A stretch of DNA of 64,000 nt, taken from assembly GCA_025526915.1 (NCBI GenBank), contig JAHLKH010000026.1, forward strand, positions 124,001 to 188,000. Direction: 5' to 3'. Within the stretch, counting starts at the first letter, position 1, and each line of letters starts with the position of its first letter. Below are positions 26,026 to 35,186 of this stretch, piece after piece. The notes under the pieces are model-generated. The model was not told the DNA's origin. It was given only the letters and a program-made list of their open reading frames with translations, and searched no databases. Origin of the DNA: Entophlyctis helioformis. Taxonomy: Eukaryota > Chytridiomycota > Chytridiomycetes > Chytridiales > Chytriomycetaceae. Position numbers and translations under genes: made by a program.

Positions 26026-26229
26026 ATCTGTCCACTCACGATTGCGGGATTGTGATCCTGACAGGCCAACAAGAGCACGGTGAATGCCAAGGAGCAGCGC
26101 AAAGCCTACCTATCAGTCTTTCCAGCACTGGGACGCAAACAGCGCAATGCAAAGGTGGATCCTTTTACAGACTGGGGCGATGGCGTGCTCTACGGACGCG
26201 GTGTCCAGCTCTATCCGCCCTTTGAATGA
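14242..26229 (+). CDS. Giant ASH/MSP-repeat ciliary protein (HYDIN/CFAP47-like)
   Basis: Nine exons: 14242-14334, 14461-15390, 15544-18749, 18830-18982, 19044-24229, 24296-25563, 25635-25724, 25819-25926, 26065-26229, giving about 3,733 residues. After a short helical N-terminal region the protein is almost entirely repeated beta-sandwich units. Each has a strand ending in a D/E-F-G signature (LDFGFCPKGETR, IDFGPTDIYFS, LNFGTLRVGTPK, LDFGVMRLNKVYK, VDFGVSRLNRTYVK, LDFGVCAVAYTY) followed by a KSI/NKG turn. This is the ASH (ASPM-SPD2-Hydin) pattern of axonemal central-apparatus proteins. The C-terminal third has a Pro/Ala/Ser-rich linker (about 24780-25500) and ends WGDGVLYGRGVQLYPPFE. No adenylate-kinase or calponin domain was seen, so HYDIN, CFAP47, CFAP65 or another family member cannot be separated. 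Expected site: flagellar axoneme. Single-base breaks near 14895, 19203 and 21295 must be bridged. Confidence 0.8.
15518..15540 (+). repeat. (GGCT)n microsatellite in the ciliary gene intron 2
   Basis: About five GGCT units just before the acceptor of intron 15391-15543, replacing the usual pyrimidine tract. Confidence 0.8.
25995..26024 (+). repeat. (TG)n dinucleotide repeat in the last ciliary gene intron
   Basis: About fourteen uninterrupted TG units in intron 25927-26064. Confidence 0.9.
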
Positions 26230-26433
26230 ATCCGCACAGTTTAGCGCTACAATTCTCCACGTCGAAGATTGCAACAGGACAATCGGTCTATATCCGACGA
26301 GTATGCAGGCGTGCCCGTAGATCCGGTTGGGCCAGTGCATGCTTTTGTTGGATGGCTGGCCCGATCGAGGCTAGGGATTCATTTGACGTGATGATATGGA
26401 GAAGGTGGTGTTGTGCGATTGCAGACTGTATTC

Positions 26434-27057
26434 TTACGAGCTGCGGTTGCGGTTGCGAAGGGCTGCAGGGATGGAGTCGAGGTTGTCAAAGTTCTCCTTG
26501 GTCTGGATCTCAGCCTCAACCAGGTTGATGTAAGGGCTGAGGTAGGCGATGTCCTGCCAACAGCAACGGTGAGAGATTGGAATGCGTGAGCAACGGCCAG
26601 CCAAGGGATTTGGGATCGAATGCCAGCAGGGCGTCGCTTACCGTGGCGGCAGTGGTCCATTCCTCGCGGGGAGCCTGGGTCTTGAGCATGGAAAGGTTCA
26701 GGGCACGCTTGAAGCGGAAGTGGCGGTCCTGGAACTCTCTCGGGGGCAGTCTGCGGAGAGCCTCCTGGACAAGGTCGCTCTCGTCGGGCACCAGGTCGTC
26801 AAAGCGCAGACCTGCAAAAACATTGTGATGAGTTGGCGTTCCTGCACAGCGACGCACGAGCGACGCAGCAGCGTGGAGGAGGTGGGGGGTGGTGGTGACT
26901 GGCTGCGACGGGCGAGGAAGCGGGGCAGACAAAGCGAGCCACGCAACCATACACTGCTTACCCATCTGCCTGTAGCCCATGAGGTTGGCGTGCCATTCAG
27001 CAAGACCGGTGAGGGCCTGGCTTGAGCGAAGCGAACGGAGCGTCTCGAGGAACTTCA
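26434..27057 (-). CDS. QCR7: Qcr7/UQCRB, complex III 14-kDa subunit
   Basis: Exons 27057-26962, 26811-26642 and 26553-26434. The protein matches Qcr7 along its length: MGYRQMGLRFDDLVPDES, VQEALRRLPPREFQDRHFRF, ALNLSMLKTQAPREEWT, then DIAYLSPYINLVEAEIQTKE. With the inferred start it is about 128 residues, the normal family length. Qcr7 is a small matrix-side subunit of the mitochondrial bc1 complex and contacts cytochrome b. Exon 27057 begins just after a CAG acceptor with TGAAGTTC, in a phase that needs one upstream base. If that base is A, the start codon ATG is itself split by an intron; otherwise a tiny upstream coding exon is missing. The 3' end faces the ciliary gene across 204 bases. 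Confidence 0.87.
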
Positions 27058-27497
27058 CTGCAACAGAGACGGCCGGTCAGTACGAGTGCGGCTGGCCAGA
27101 GAGGAGAGAGGCAGATGCGCAGAGCGGACAGAGTAGGCAGTGCGGGCAGTGCTGCCAAGCACCCAGCGTGCATGGCCACGAGAGCCGTGCTCGCTGCCTG
27201 CATGTCCGTCTGTCCGCTGGTCTGTCTGTCTGCTGTCCAGCACACTGGCGAGGTGTCGTTGTCAAGCGCTCATCGTCAACCGACTTTTGGGCCCGATATT
27301 CAAACAATTACCAAGAATTTTGCAATTAAATTCGTCGCAAGAGGCGTCGAAAAGAAGCCCGCGTATCACACGATGGAAGGTTCGAGTCAGCAACGAGCAT
27401 GCGACGACAGGTGGGCGAGGCACATCCACATGCATGAGGGTCTCACCTTTATCCTTAGAAAAAGTGACCCGTTAGGTCGATCGGGAGGTGCCCCGAT
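27058..27497. other. Spacer between QCR7 and the Fanzor 3' end
   Basis: It should hold the QCR7 5' UTR exon and promoter plus the 3' UTR of the Fanzor gene. An AT-rich patch at about 27290-27345 stands out from the GC-rich surroundings. I see no coding sequence. Fanzor guide RNAs are often encoded beside the nuclease gene, so this is a place to look, but no structure was established here. Confidence 0.4.
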
Positions 27498-30400
27498 TCA
27501 AAGTTGGTAGTCAAACAAGTCACTGTGTGGGATGCAGGTCAAGTGACTTGAGGGCAGGCTGTCTGCGTGTTGGTCGCAGCTGGACGACGGATGGTCCGTG
27601 TCTTGAACGCTGCTGTACAGCACGTCTTGAACGCCACAGGACGGCAGGCTGATCTGGTCCCATGAGGCCACATGCGACTTGAAGTGTTTCCGCGTTTGAG
27701 GCTGTGGGACAACAGACGGAGCATCTCGTGCACGCAGCTTGATGGCAGTATGCATTCTTGCGATGCTTTTGAGGTGCTCTGGCGTGGCTGGATTGCTGTC
27801 GGCTTTGGTGTGCGTCAAGTAGAGCGGCCGGTGTCCAAAGAGCAGATGCCACAGTGCAACCATCCCGATGTTAGTGGCTCCAAGCACGTCTCGGTGGTAG
27901 ACGGTCGTGCATGGTATGCACTCGTAGCGTCGCAGGTTGGTGCGGTTCTTGTCTGGGATCCGTTGCTTGCACTGCGGGCACATCTGGCTGGTCAGGTTCT
28001 CGTTGCAGCGGTAGATCTGTGTGTGTGTGTGGGCATGATCGTGTCAGTTGGTGCGCAGATGGATGGATGGATGGATGGATGGACAGTGTGGCATCAGACG
28101 CACATAGGCATATCCAGACGACCGCAGATGCCTGATGAGAAACTTCTCAAACACAGCGTGCCGGCCACCTTGGCCTGTAAAGTCGATGCCAAATGCCCAG
28201 ACAACGGGGATGTCCTTCTCTGGGTTGCTGACAGGGAGGCCTTGAGACGCAGGAGATGCGCGACGTCCAGTGGTCGATCCTGCCAGCTGCATGATGCCCT
28301 CGAGAGCGTGTCCGCGATCAGACGTGCTATTGCTGCGCATGGTGAACCGCTTGGCCTTGACCTTCTGTGGAATGCCATGCCATGCCATGCCATCCAGTGC
28401 AATCAGCAGGCAATCAAGCAGCATGGCGGCTGTGTCAATGGGCATCCAGAAACAGAGAAACCGTACCCGTGCATTCAGGAATGGCGAGCAGTACGCATGG
28501 CAGCGCAGATCCCATAAGGCTCTCTCGCCTGCTGTGGCGTTTGGATCGGCATGCTTTGCTGTCTTGAATGCAATGGCCTTGTGGACGTCGGCTGCCTTGG
28601 CATATCGATTGTTGAGCCTGGCACAGGAGGCAGGCACTGTGAGTTGATCAGGTCAAGAGTGCACGTGGCAGAGTCATTGCATGCATACCACCGCTGAAAG
28701 ATGCGCTCAGCTCGTGCCATGCCAGAGGAGAGCACGTAGTTGGACTCGAGCTTATACGAAAAGTCTCTGAGATCAACCAAGATACTGGACGCGCCATACA
28801 GGTACCGCTGGCCCCAATCAAAGCTGACAACGCGAACAGTCTGGTAGCCTTGGTTAGTGAACAGATTGTTGGCTTTGATGATGTCGCGCAGTCGCTGCGA
28901 GGCGTAAAAGTTGCGCTTGCCCTGTCATGCCATGGCATGAGTGAGGAATGTGCGATGCATGTGCACCAATGCGCGAGTTTAGCATGCAAGTGGCTTACAG
29001 GATTGGGCATGTATGGCTTGGCGGCTGACGGGTTGGCTGGATCGGCAGCTGTGGATGGCGTGTCAGTCGGTGTGGACAACAAGAACGCGTCTGGATTGGC
29101 ACAGCAACTCACATTCGCCGTTAATGTAATCGGGCTCGCCATCAGCCTCGTCAACTGTCAACGCTTCTCGTTGTATTCGGCCGCCAAAGATCACGTGACT
29201 TGGATCTGTGGCTTCGCGTTGTGGGCTTCGCGCCTTTCCCCAGAATGAAGCTATCTTATTGCGGTCTGATCCCTCCCTACCTGAGCTAAGATCGTTGATT
29301 CAACAAGCCACGGCTGCTCGCCTGACGACGCCGCGTTGGGATCTGCAGATCAAGGCGGCAGTCAGAATCCATGTGTGCACCATCGCATTCAAGCATGCCA
29401 CATACTGCGAGGTGACTCTGGACGGTTTGTGCGGCCATCGAGAGCCAGCTGGTAGATGCTGTATCCATCCGTCATGATGCTGCCCAGTCTGATTGTCTTG
29501 ATTGGCCTCGCTGGACACGCGGCATCAATCGCAGCCTGGATGTAATCCTCGCGCTCCTTGCCAACCAGACCCTGCTCGTCGGCCTCTCGCGTCGCCTTGG
29601 CTGTGGCATTGGCTGTGGCCTTGGCAACCGCGTCCATTCGCGCTTTGGCCTCTGCAGGAGTCTGGAAGCGTCGCTCGCTCAAACAGAGTCCAGGGAGGAG
29701 GATGTCAAGAACACAAACCTCACGGCTTGCACTAAACGCCTTCTCGATCGTGTCATTTGGCGACTTGAGTGATAACTCGGCATCTTTGTAGTATACGATA
29801 AAAGTGCAGAGTCAGCATCAAATTGTGTACACATGGCATATACAGGCAGTGCGACCTACTGAGTGCAGCAAGGAGCTGCTCTCTCAATGCTTGCAAGACA
29901 TCATTGTCCTTGGTGGGTACGCGATCCTTCTTTGCCCCCATCACAGCCCAAAAGAGGGTGGTTTCTGTGATGAGGACAAAGGGATCGCGGCTCGCTGGCT
30001 GCGGGCACAGCTTGAGGGATGAGCCTGCGAGATCTCGCAGTTGCTTGAACTTGCCTGCCGGCGACAATGACGCGTTGTACTCGACCGCCATGAGCTTGTG
30101 CAATGCTTGCGGTAGCTCAACGTTGTCCTGGCCCTCTGTGGCTTGCGTTGTGCCAGGCGTACCGTCCTTGGTGGGGGCCTTGTCCTTCCTGTGCCGTTGC
30201 CTCTTGGGTTTGGCGCTGTTGGTGGCCAATGAAGAGCTTGATGCGGGCCGCTTGCAGACTGCTGTGGGAGGGGCGGCATCCGGAGTGGCTTGTGGTGTGG
30301 CGTCCTTGGCGGCAGCAAGCTTGGCGGCCTTGGCAGCCTTGGCAGCAGCAGCCTTGGCGGCCTTGGCAGCCTTGGCGTCCTCGGCGTCCTTTGCAGCCTT

Positions 30401-33400
30401 CGCGGCCTTGGCAACATCGGCGGCCTTGGACATGATCTCGCGCCATTTCTTGACATCCTCGGCAGACGAGCCAGGAACCAGGCGGTGGATTGCAGCGTCC
30501 ACCAGCATCGACTGGTTCGAGATAAAATGCGTAGAGAGGGTGCCGCAGATATCCCTGGCCAGATTGCTGAAGATACTGGTCATGGCATCTGCGCATAAGC
30601 TGTTGTCAAGAATGCCAGGCAAAACGCCATCCATGGCGTCTGCCTCCATCTGCACCGCGTCATCCTGCATCTCAGACGCCTGGATCATGGCTGCCTGCTG
30701 CGTTGCGACCGCCGTGTCTGCATCCATTGCAAACATGCGCAGCTTGGCCGCATCCTCCTGCATCTGCGCCATGCTGTCCTGCATCATCCCCTTTGTCCAA
30801 GTGCGATGAATGATCATCTGCATGGTCGTAACAAGCCATGAGTGCACAACATGCTTGTACGCTCGTGGCTTGACCATCTGGCCACCTGCCAGAATGTACG
30901 CGAGGTATCGCAGAAGCATCGTGACGGCTCCCTCGCCGCCAGAGATGCTGCTGGTGAGCGCCGCGAGCAGATCATTTGCTGTTGGGATGGCTGGTCGCTG
31001 GACAGCTTGTGGTGGAGCATTGGTGCCGCTGGATGCTGCTGCTGGATTGTGCACATCATGCTCGTCATGGGTGTCCAAGTCGTCAGGCTGCACAGGCAGC
31101 TCGGGCACATTGTGCAAGGAGATCTCGAGTGACACGCCCTGCTCATCATGCTCGCCATGGTCGTCGTGGTCGCCATTGTCGTTGTGGTTGTCGTGGCCAT
31201 GATCGCCGTGGTCATCAGGCTGTGTGGCCTTCTTGGCTGCCTTGAACTCGCAGATCTTCAGCACCGTGCCACTCTCGAGGGTCACCAATTCGCCATACCG
31301 ATGCAGCTTGCTGTTGCTGCTGCGTGGGCCATCACCGTACATCCGCCACGCGGTGATGGGCTGTCTGAGGACGCACCCATTGGCATAGAGTCCCATGATC
31401 TCCTTCTTGCCAAGGTCGTCCGGATTGACAAAACAGAGTGTCGTCATGCCGTCCTTTGTTGCTTCCAAGACGCAGTAGTTGATTGGCAGCAGCGCGTCTG
31501 GCTTGAGCATGACCAGCTCCTCAATCATTGCAGCAATCAGAATGAGACCCGCGCGCCATATGGTCGCTGTAAAGCGATACACGGTGTTGAAAATGTCCTC
31601 CACGACCGTGCCGCGCGTCTGCATTGCCGGCGGCGTCTTGAGTTGGCATCCAAACGCCCTCATAAAGATGGGGTCGGCAGAGAGCATTTCCTGCATATCA
31701 CACAAGTCAACACACACAAAACCAGACGCGCAGATCAACATGCCAATCCAGAACCATACCGCGAGATTGACAATCTGCTCAGGACGATTGTATGTGCTCT
31801 CCACCGGCCTTGGCTCGTCGCCATGGATGGCAGCGGCACCCGTCATGACTGGCAATGCAATCAGGCGATAGATTGCTTCCAGTAGCTGCCGTATTGCTGA
31901 TCTCTCACCACGCTCGTATCTGTCAAAGAACGCGCTGGTCAGCATGCACATTCAAGGCACGCAACATGCCTTATGCCACTTACGCCTGTGTCTCGTCCTC
32001 AGATTGAGCCTGGCGGGCTTGCTTGCTTGCATCCTTCTTGTGCTCCTGGATGGTCTTGTCCGTCACGGCCTTCTCGGCACGCTCTGCTCGCTCCTTCTTG
32101 AATACAGCCTGTCTGGCCAGTGTGACCAGGTATGGATCCTGCCGTGGTTGAATGTAATGTTAGGCATGCATTTTGAATGTGCGCAAGATGCTCACAATCA
32201 CAAGCCAGCAGTTCAACTCACGGTTGTCTTTGTGTCTTGAAGCACATCAATGTAGAGGATCTTGTCGCGATCTGTGCCATCAGCTGCAGCTGGAGATGGC
32301 AGCAGCATCTTTGGCGCTTTTGGTGGCTTGCCGACCTGTCAAGTCAAAGCATGAGCAGGTGCATCAAGCCGCCACATGCAAACAGAGCATAGAAATGCAA
32401 AGACGCACTGGAGCTCGCTCAATGATCAGTTTCAGTGTGTCTGTGGCTTGTTGATACTGCTCAGAAAGTGCCGGCGGCTTGAAGTCGTCCGGGCTGTGTT
32501 TCTTTTGGCATTCCAAGAGATTCAGTGTATCTACGGCCTGTTTGCGAATGGCAGCAACAGCCTTTCGAGTCGCGATCCGTGTGCTCTTTCTGCGGTGCTG
32601 TTTAGCCTTGCGGTTGCCTGCCAGAAGAGTGCCATGATCGATTGTGAATACACAAGGTCGCACTGTGCCAAACAAATGCAGAGCAAACCTGGCTTCCTTG
32701 AACGCCTGAATGGTGCACATGCGATGCCTGGATACCTCTTGAGCCGTTCCTCCAGTCTCAGGATCACTGTCTGCTCGCCCAGTGATGGATCAAGTCAGCC
32801 ATGCTCAAAATCAGCAACAGCATGCAGTGGACAGTCAAGACATGCATCCAAGCCATCCAAAACTCACAAAGGCATGTAATATGCTCTGCTCAGCTGGGCT
32901 GAGTATCTCATATCCTTTTGTAGCAAGATCCTTCTCGTGCACAGCCTGGAGCAGCTGCTTGCTTGCATTCTCGCAGATATCAGCAAGAATGTCGCGGCCG
33001 TTGATGCTGTCATTGGCAAGCTGATCTGCTGTGCACTGGAGGACGCAGCTAAACACAACACGGCAGCTGTAGACTGCTGCAAAAACTTCGTCCAGCCGCC
33101 TTGTGTTGGCAATCCGTTTGGCAAGCCCCTTGACTGTGTCCCATGTGAGGTGGAAAACTCCATGACTGGCATTGCCCTTCAGCTGCTGTGCCGTGTGGCT
33201 CAAGCAGCAATCACTGCAGACCGTGCATGCAGAGGCAGATCTGCCAGTGGCATCCATCAGAGTCAGTGCCATGAGAATCCTGCAGAGATCGCAGCCGTGC
33301 CTACCTGTTTTGGGGCGAGATGGTCCTGTTGGCAGTCCTGCTGTCGCCATTGGATGGTGCATGCATTCATGTCAATGCCATGCTGTCCAAGTGCATCCAA

Positions 33401-34772
33401 ACCAAGACTTACTGCCGCATCTGTCCTGCAAACACACTGGCATAATGGCCACATGCTGGGGCTGTGATCTCTCCAATATCGGCTCCTCTCTCGTCACGGT
33501 TGAGAAACACCGCGAAGGCATTGCTGAATGACTGAGCAAGAGGCTTGCCGCCGATCTTGTACATCTGCCACATGAACGCGATCTTGATGACATGCACAAA
33601 CATCCTCGCAATGTCGGGGTCTTGGAGGCATTCACAGACATCCGCGACAGAGATACCCAGCTGCTCTGCCTCCAAACGAATGCATGCCATGATGCACTTT
33701 GCAGCCGTGACGATTCCTTTCAAGTCCACATCGCAGGATCACGAGTAAGTCAAGGTCGCAGTGCATGGCATCCAAAAATGCAAAGCAGGCAAGCCAACCT
33801 ACCAATCCCAACACAATGGAAATAGTCATTGCTTGCCATTGCGGCCACCAACTGGCAGACAAAGGGAATGTCTGGCAAGCCTAAGGCGGCTGCAATAGAG
33901 GCAATCCCATGGTGATTGTAGGATCGCATTCTATTGATCTGCCCACTGCGCAGTTGCAGCAGCAGGACAGGGCAATAGCCGGCACAGTGGAACACCAGAT
34001 CGGAGTCGCCACTGATGACAATGACTGGCACATTGCTGTCAAGAAGGCGCGTAAGCCATGGATTCTAGAAGCATGCAGAAGGCCGACCAACCTTGCTTCG
34101 CGGGAATGGCGTGCAATGCAAACATCCGCCTCATTCTCGCAAAGGCACACAGACGACCCGCCTTTGAAGTATCCGAGAAGACTGCCCAGGGCCTTCGAGA
34201 TGGCTGCCTTGCGCTCGCGTGTGAGGGGGTATGCCTTCTGCAGGCGCTGCATCTCGTTTCTGGAATGGCATTGAGTCAGTACAGCATGCAGATCAACAGC
34301 AGCAAGTGGCACACCTCGAGAGCTTGCTGCTCTTCTGGCCGGCATTTCGCTTGGCTGCCTCGGCCATGAGAAAGGATGCCGCCTCCAATGCTGCCCAGGC
34401 CCGCCCGGCATAAGCAGCCTTGATGGCGGTGTCGAGCTGCGAGCCGTCGACATGCAGCTGGACTGTGTGCAGCTGTCCAATGGCTGCGGCGAGGCTGCTG
34501 ATGAGCGGCTCGAGTAGCAGCCTCCAGTCGTTGTCAGACTGGGGCGGCTTTGCGGCTGCTGCTCTCATAATGTCAATGAAGAGCAGGCAAAGGATGTCGA
34601 CATGGATGATGCAGCTGATGGGCTCAGAGTCGACTGCTGCTGCTGCTGCTGCTGCTGCATCTGGCTGCTGCTGGGCAATGGCCTGAATGGCAGTGGGCAG
34701 AGGGGTGTCTGCTTTGTATGTCTTGACACCACCTCTCTTGTCGATGGTGGGGAGACTGTCGTCGACTCCCAT
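27498..34772 (-). CDS. XPG/FEN1-like nuclease joined to a Fanzor (TnpB-like) nuclease
   Basis: The start MGVDDSLPTIDKRGG at 34772 is XPG-like. First exons: 34772-34315, 34259-34092, 34035-33803, 33716-33413, 33279-32868, all GT-AG and in phase. Later pieces continue with compatible phases through about 32.7-32.4 kb, 32.3 kb, 32.1 kb and a large exon group 31919-29860, then 29783 onward, 29090-28999, 28921-28692, 28617-28104 and 28016-27498 (stop). The N-terminal third is an XPG N/I nuclease and the last 400 residues a Fanzor RuvC core with zinc ribbon (separate entries). The middle holds a KRK/KTK linker, a His/Asp-rich cluster (about 31130-31220) and an Ala/Lys repeat (about 30290-30450). 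No in-frame stop was needed between the modules, so one protein of roughly 1,700-1,800 residues is the simplest reading. Two genes cannot be excluded; junctions at 32.7 and 29.2 kb are the least certain. Confidence 0.68.
27846..28921 (-). other. Fanzor RuvC core with zinc ribbon
   Basis: RuvC-I is seen as VRVVSFDWGQRYLYGASS with the catalytic Asp. RuvC-II reads IPVVWAFGIDFTGQGG, with Gly where the canonical Glu is expected. After the intron come NENLTSQMCPQCKQRI, YECIPC and VYHRDVLGATNIG. The E-x-x-T-S-x-x-C-P-x-C block, the four zinc-ribbon Cys and the R-D-x-x-G-A-x-N-I RuvC-III motif are hallmarks of Fanzor/TnpB proteins. The Glu of NENLTS, about 35-45 residues past RuvC-II, is the alternative catalytic Glu described for many eukaryotic Fanzors. 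All required acidic residues are present, which suggests an intact RNA-guided nuclease. Confidence 0.85.
28060..28083 (+). repeat. (GGAT)n repeat in a Fanzor intron
   Basis: Six GGAT units in intron 28017-28103, which also has a (GT)n run beside the acceptor at 28018-28030. Confidence 0.85.
33413..34772 (-). other. XPG N/I nuclease module
   Basis: The pattern is that of FEN1/XPG nucleases: MGV start; CIIHVDILCLLF and VQLHVDGSQLDTAIK (N-domain acidic sites); CENEADVCIARHSREA (paired Glu of the I-domain); VIVISGDSDLVFHCAG (two Asp); ALGLPDIP, AMASNDYFHCVGIGIVTAAK (last Asp plus the helix-hairpin-helix). All seven family carboxylates have counterparts, so activity is plausible. Similarity is strongest to the GEAD / SGDSDL / NDY type found in lineage-specific XPG-like proteins, not to FEN1 itself. 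Confidence 0.75.
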
Positions 34773-35186
34773 GTGTGTTTGTTGTGTGTTGTTTTGTGTC
34801 GGTCGTTTTATGGGCAAGCTGCTCTCGTAATATCAGACTGATGGTTGGCAGCAATGAATGGAGCACTGGTCTGTGTGTGTGTCGAATGGCATGCTCCTCG
34901 GAGAGAGAGAGAGAGAGAGAGCGTTGCACATGACTATGTACTCGCCCCTCTTTATTCATGGAGGACACACACGCACCCCCCAGCGAGACAGCAGACGCTG
35001 CTGCCTGCACCACTGCCGTTGCTGTGCTCGCATCACGCAGTGTCTGCACTGTGCAACGGCTCTCTAGATCGACCAATCACAGCGATTCCACCAGGAGTTG
35101 ACCAATCACAGCGATTCCACCAGGGGTATGAACCGGACCAACTTTTTCACTGGTGAGTGACGATTGAATCGCACACCAACAGCGAG
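34773..35186. promoter_or_regulatory. Divergent promoter between the XPG-Fanzor gene and COG2
   Basis: About 410 bases between the start codons. It contains a (GA)n run at 34901-34921, a CA/AC-rich patch, and two identical CCAAT-containing units at 35071-35124 placed 60-115 bases before the COG2 ATG. CCAAT boxes are bound by the NF-Y/HAP complex in fungi; the same sites could serve both genes. Confidence 0.55.
35071..35124 (+). repeat. Two direct copies of a 25-bp CCAAT unit
   Basis: Positions 35071-35095 and 35100-35124 are identical over 25 bases, period 29. Each starts GACCAATCACAGCG and ends CCACCAGG. Placement just upstream of COG2 argues for a promoter role. Confidence 0.85.

Noticed and set aside
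27375..27500. tRNA-like GGTTCGAGTC and CCGATTCAAA boxes
   Set aside because: No pairing acceptor stem or anticodon arm can be drawn around either box.
32531..32767. Alternative open frame (RYPGIACAPFRRSRKPG) in the XPG-Fanzor gene
   Set aside because: The overlapping frame with FGTVRPCVFTIDHG continues in phase through later exons and has more protein-like composition.
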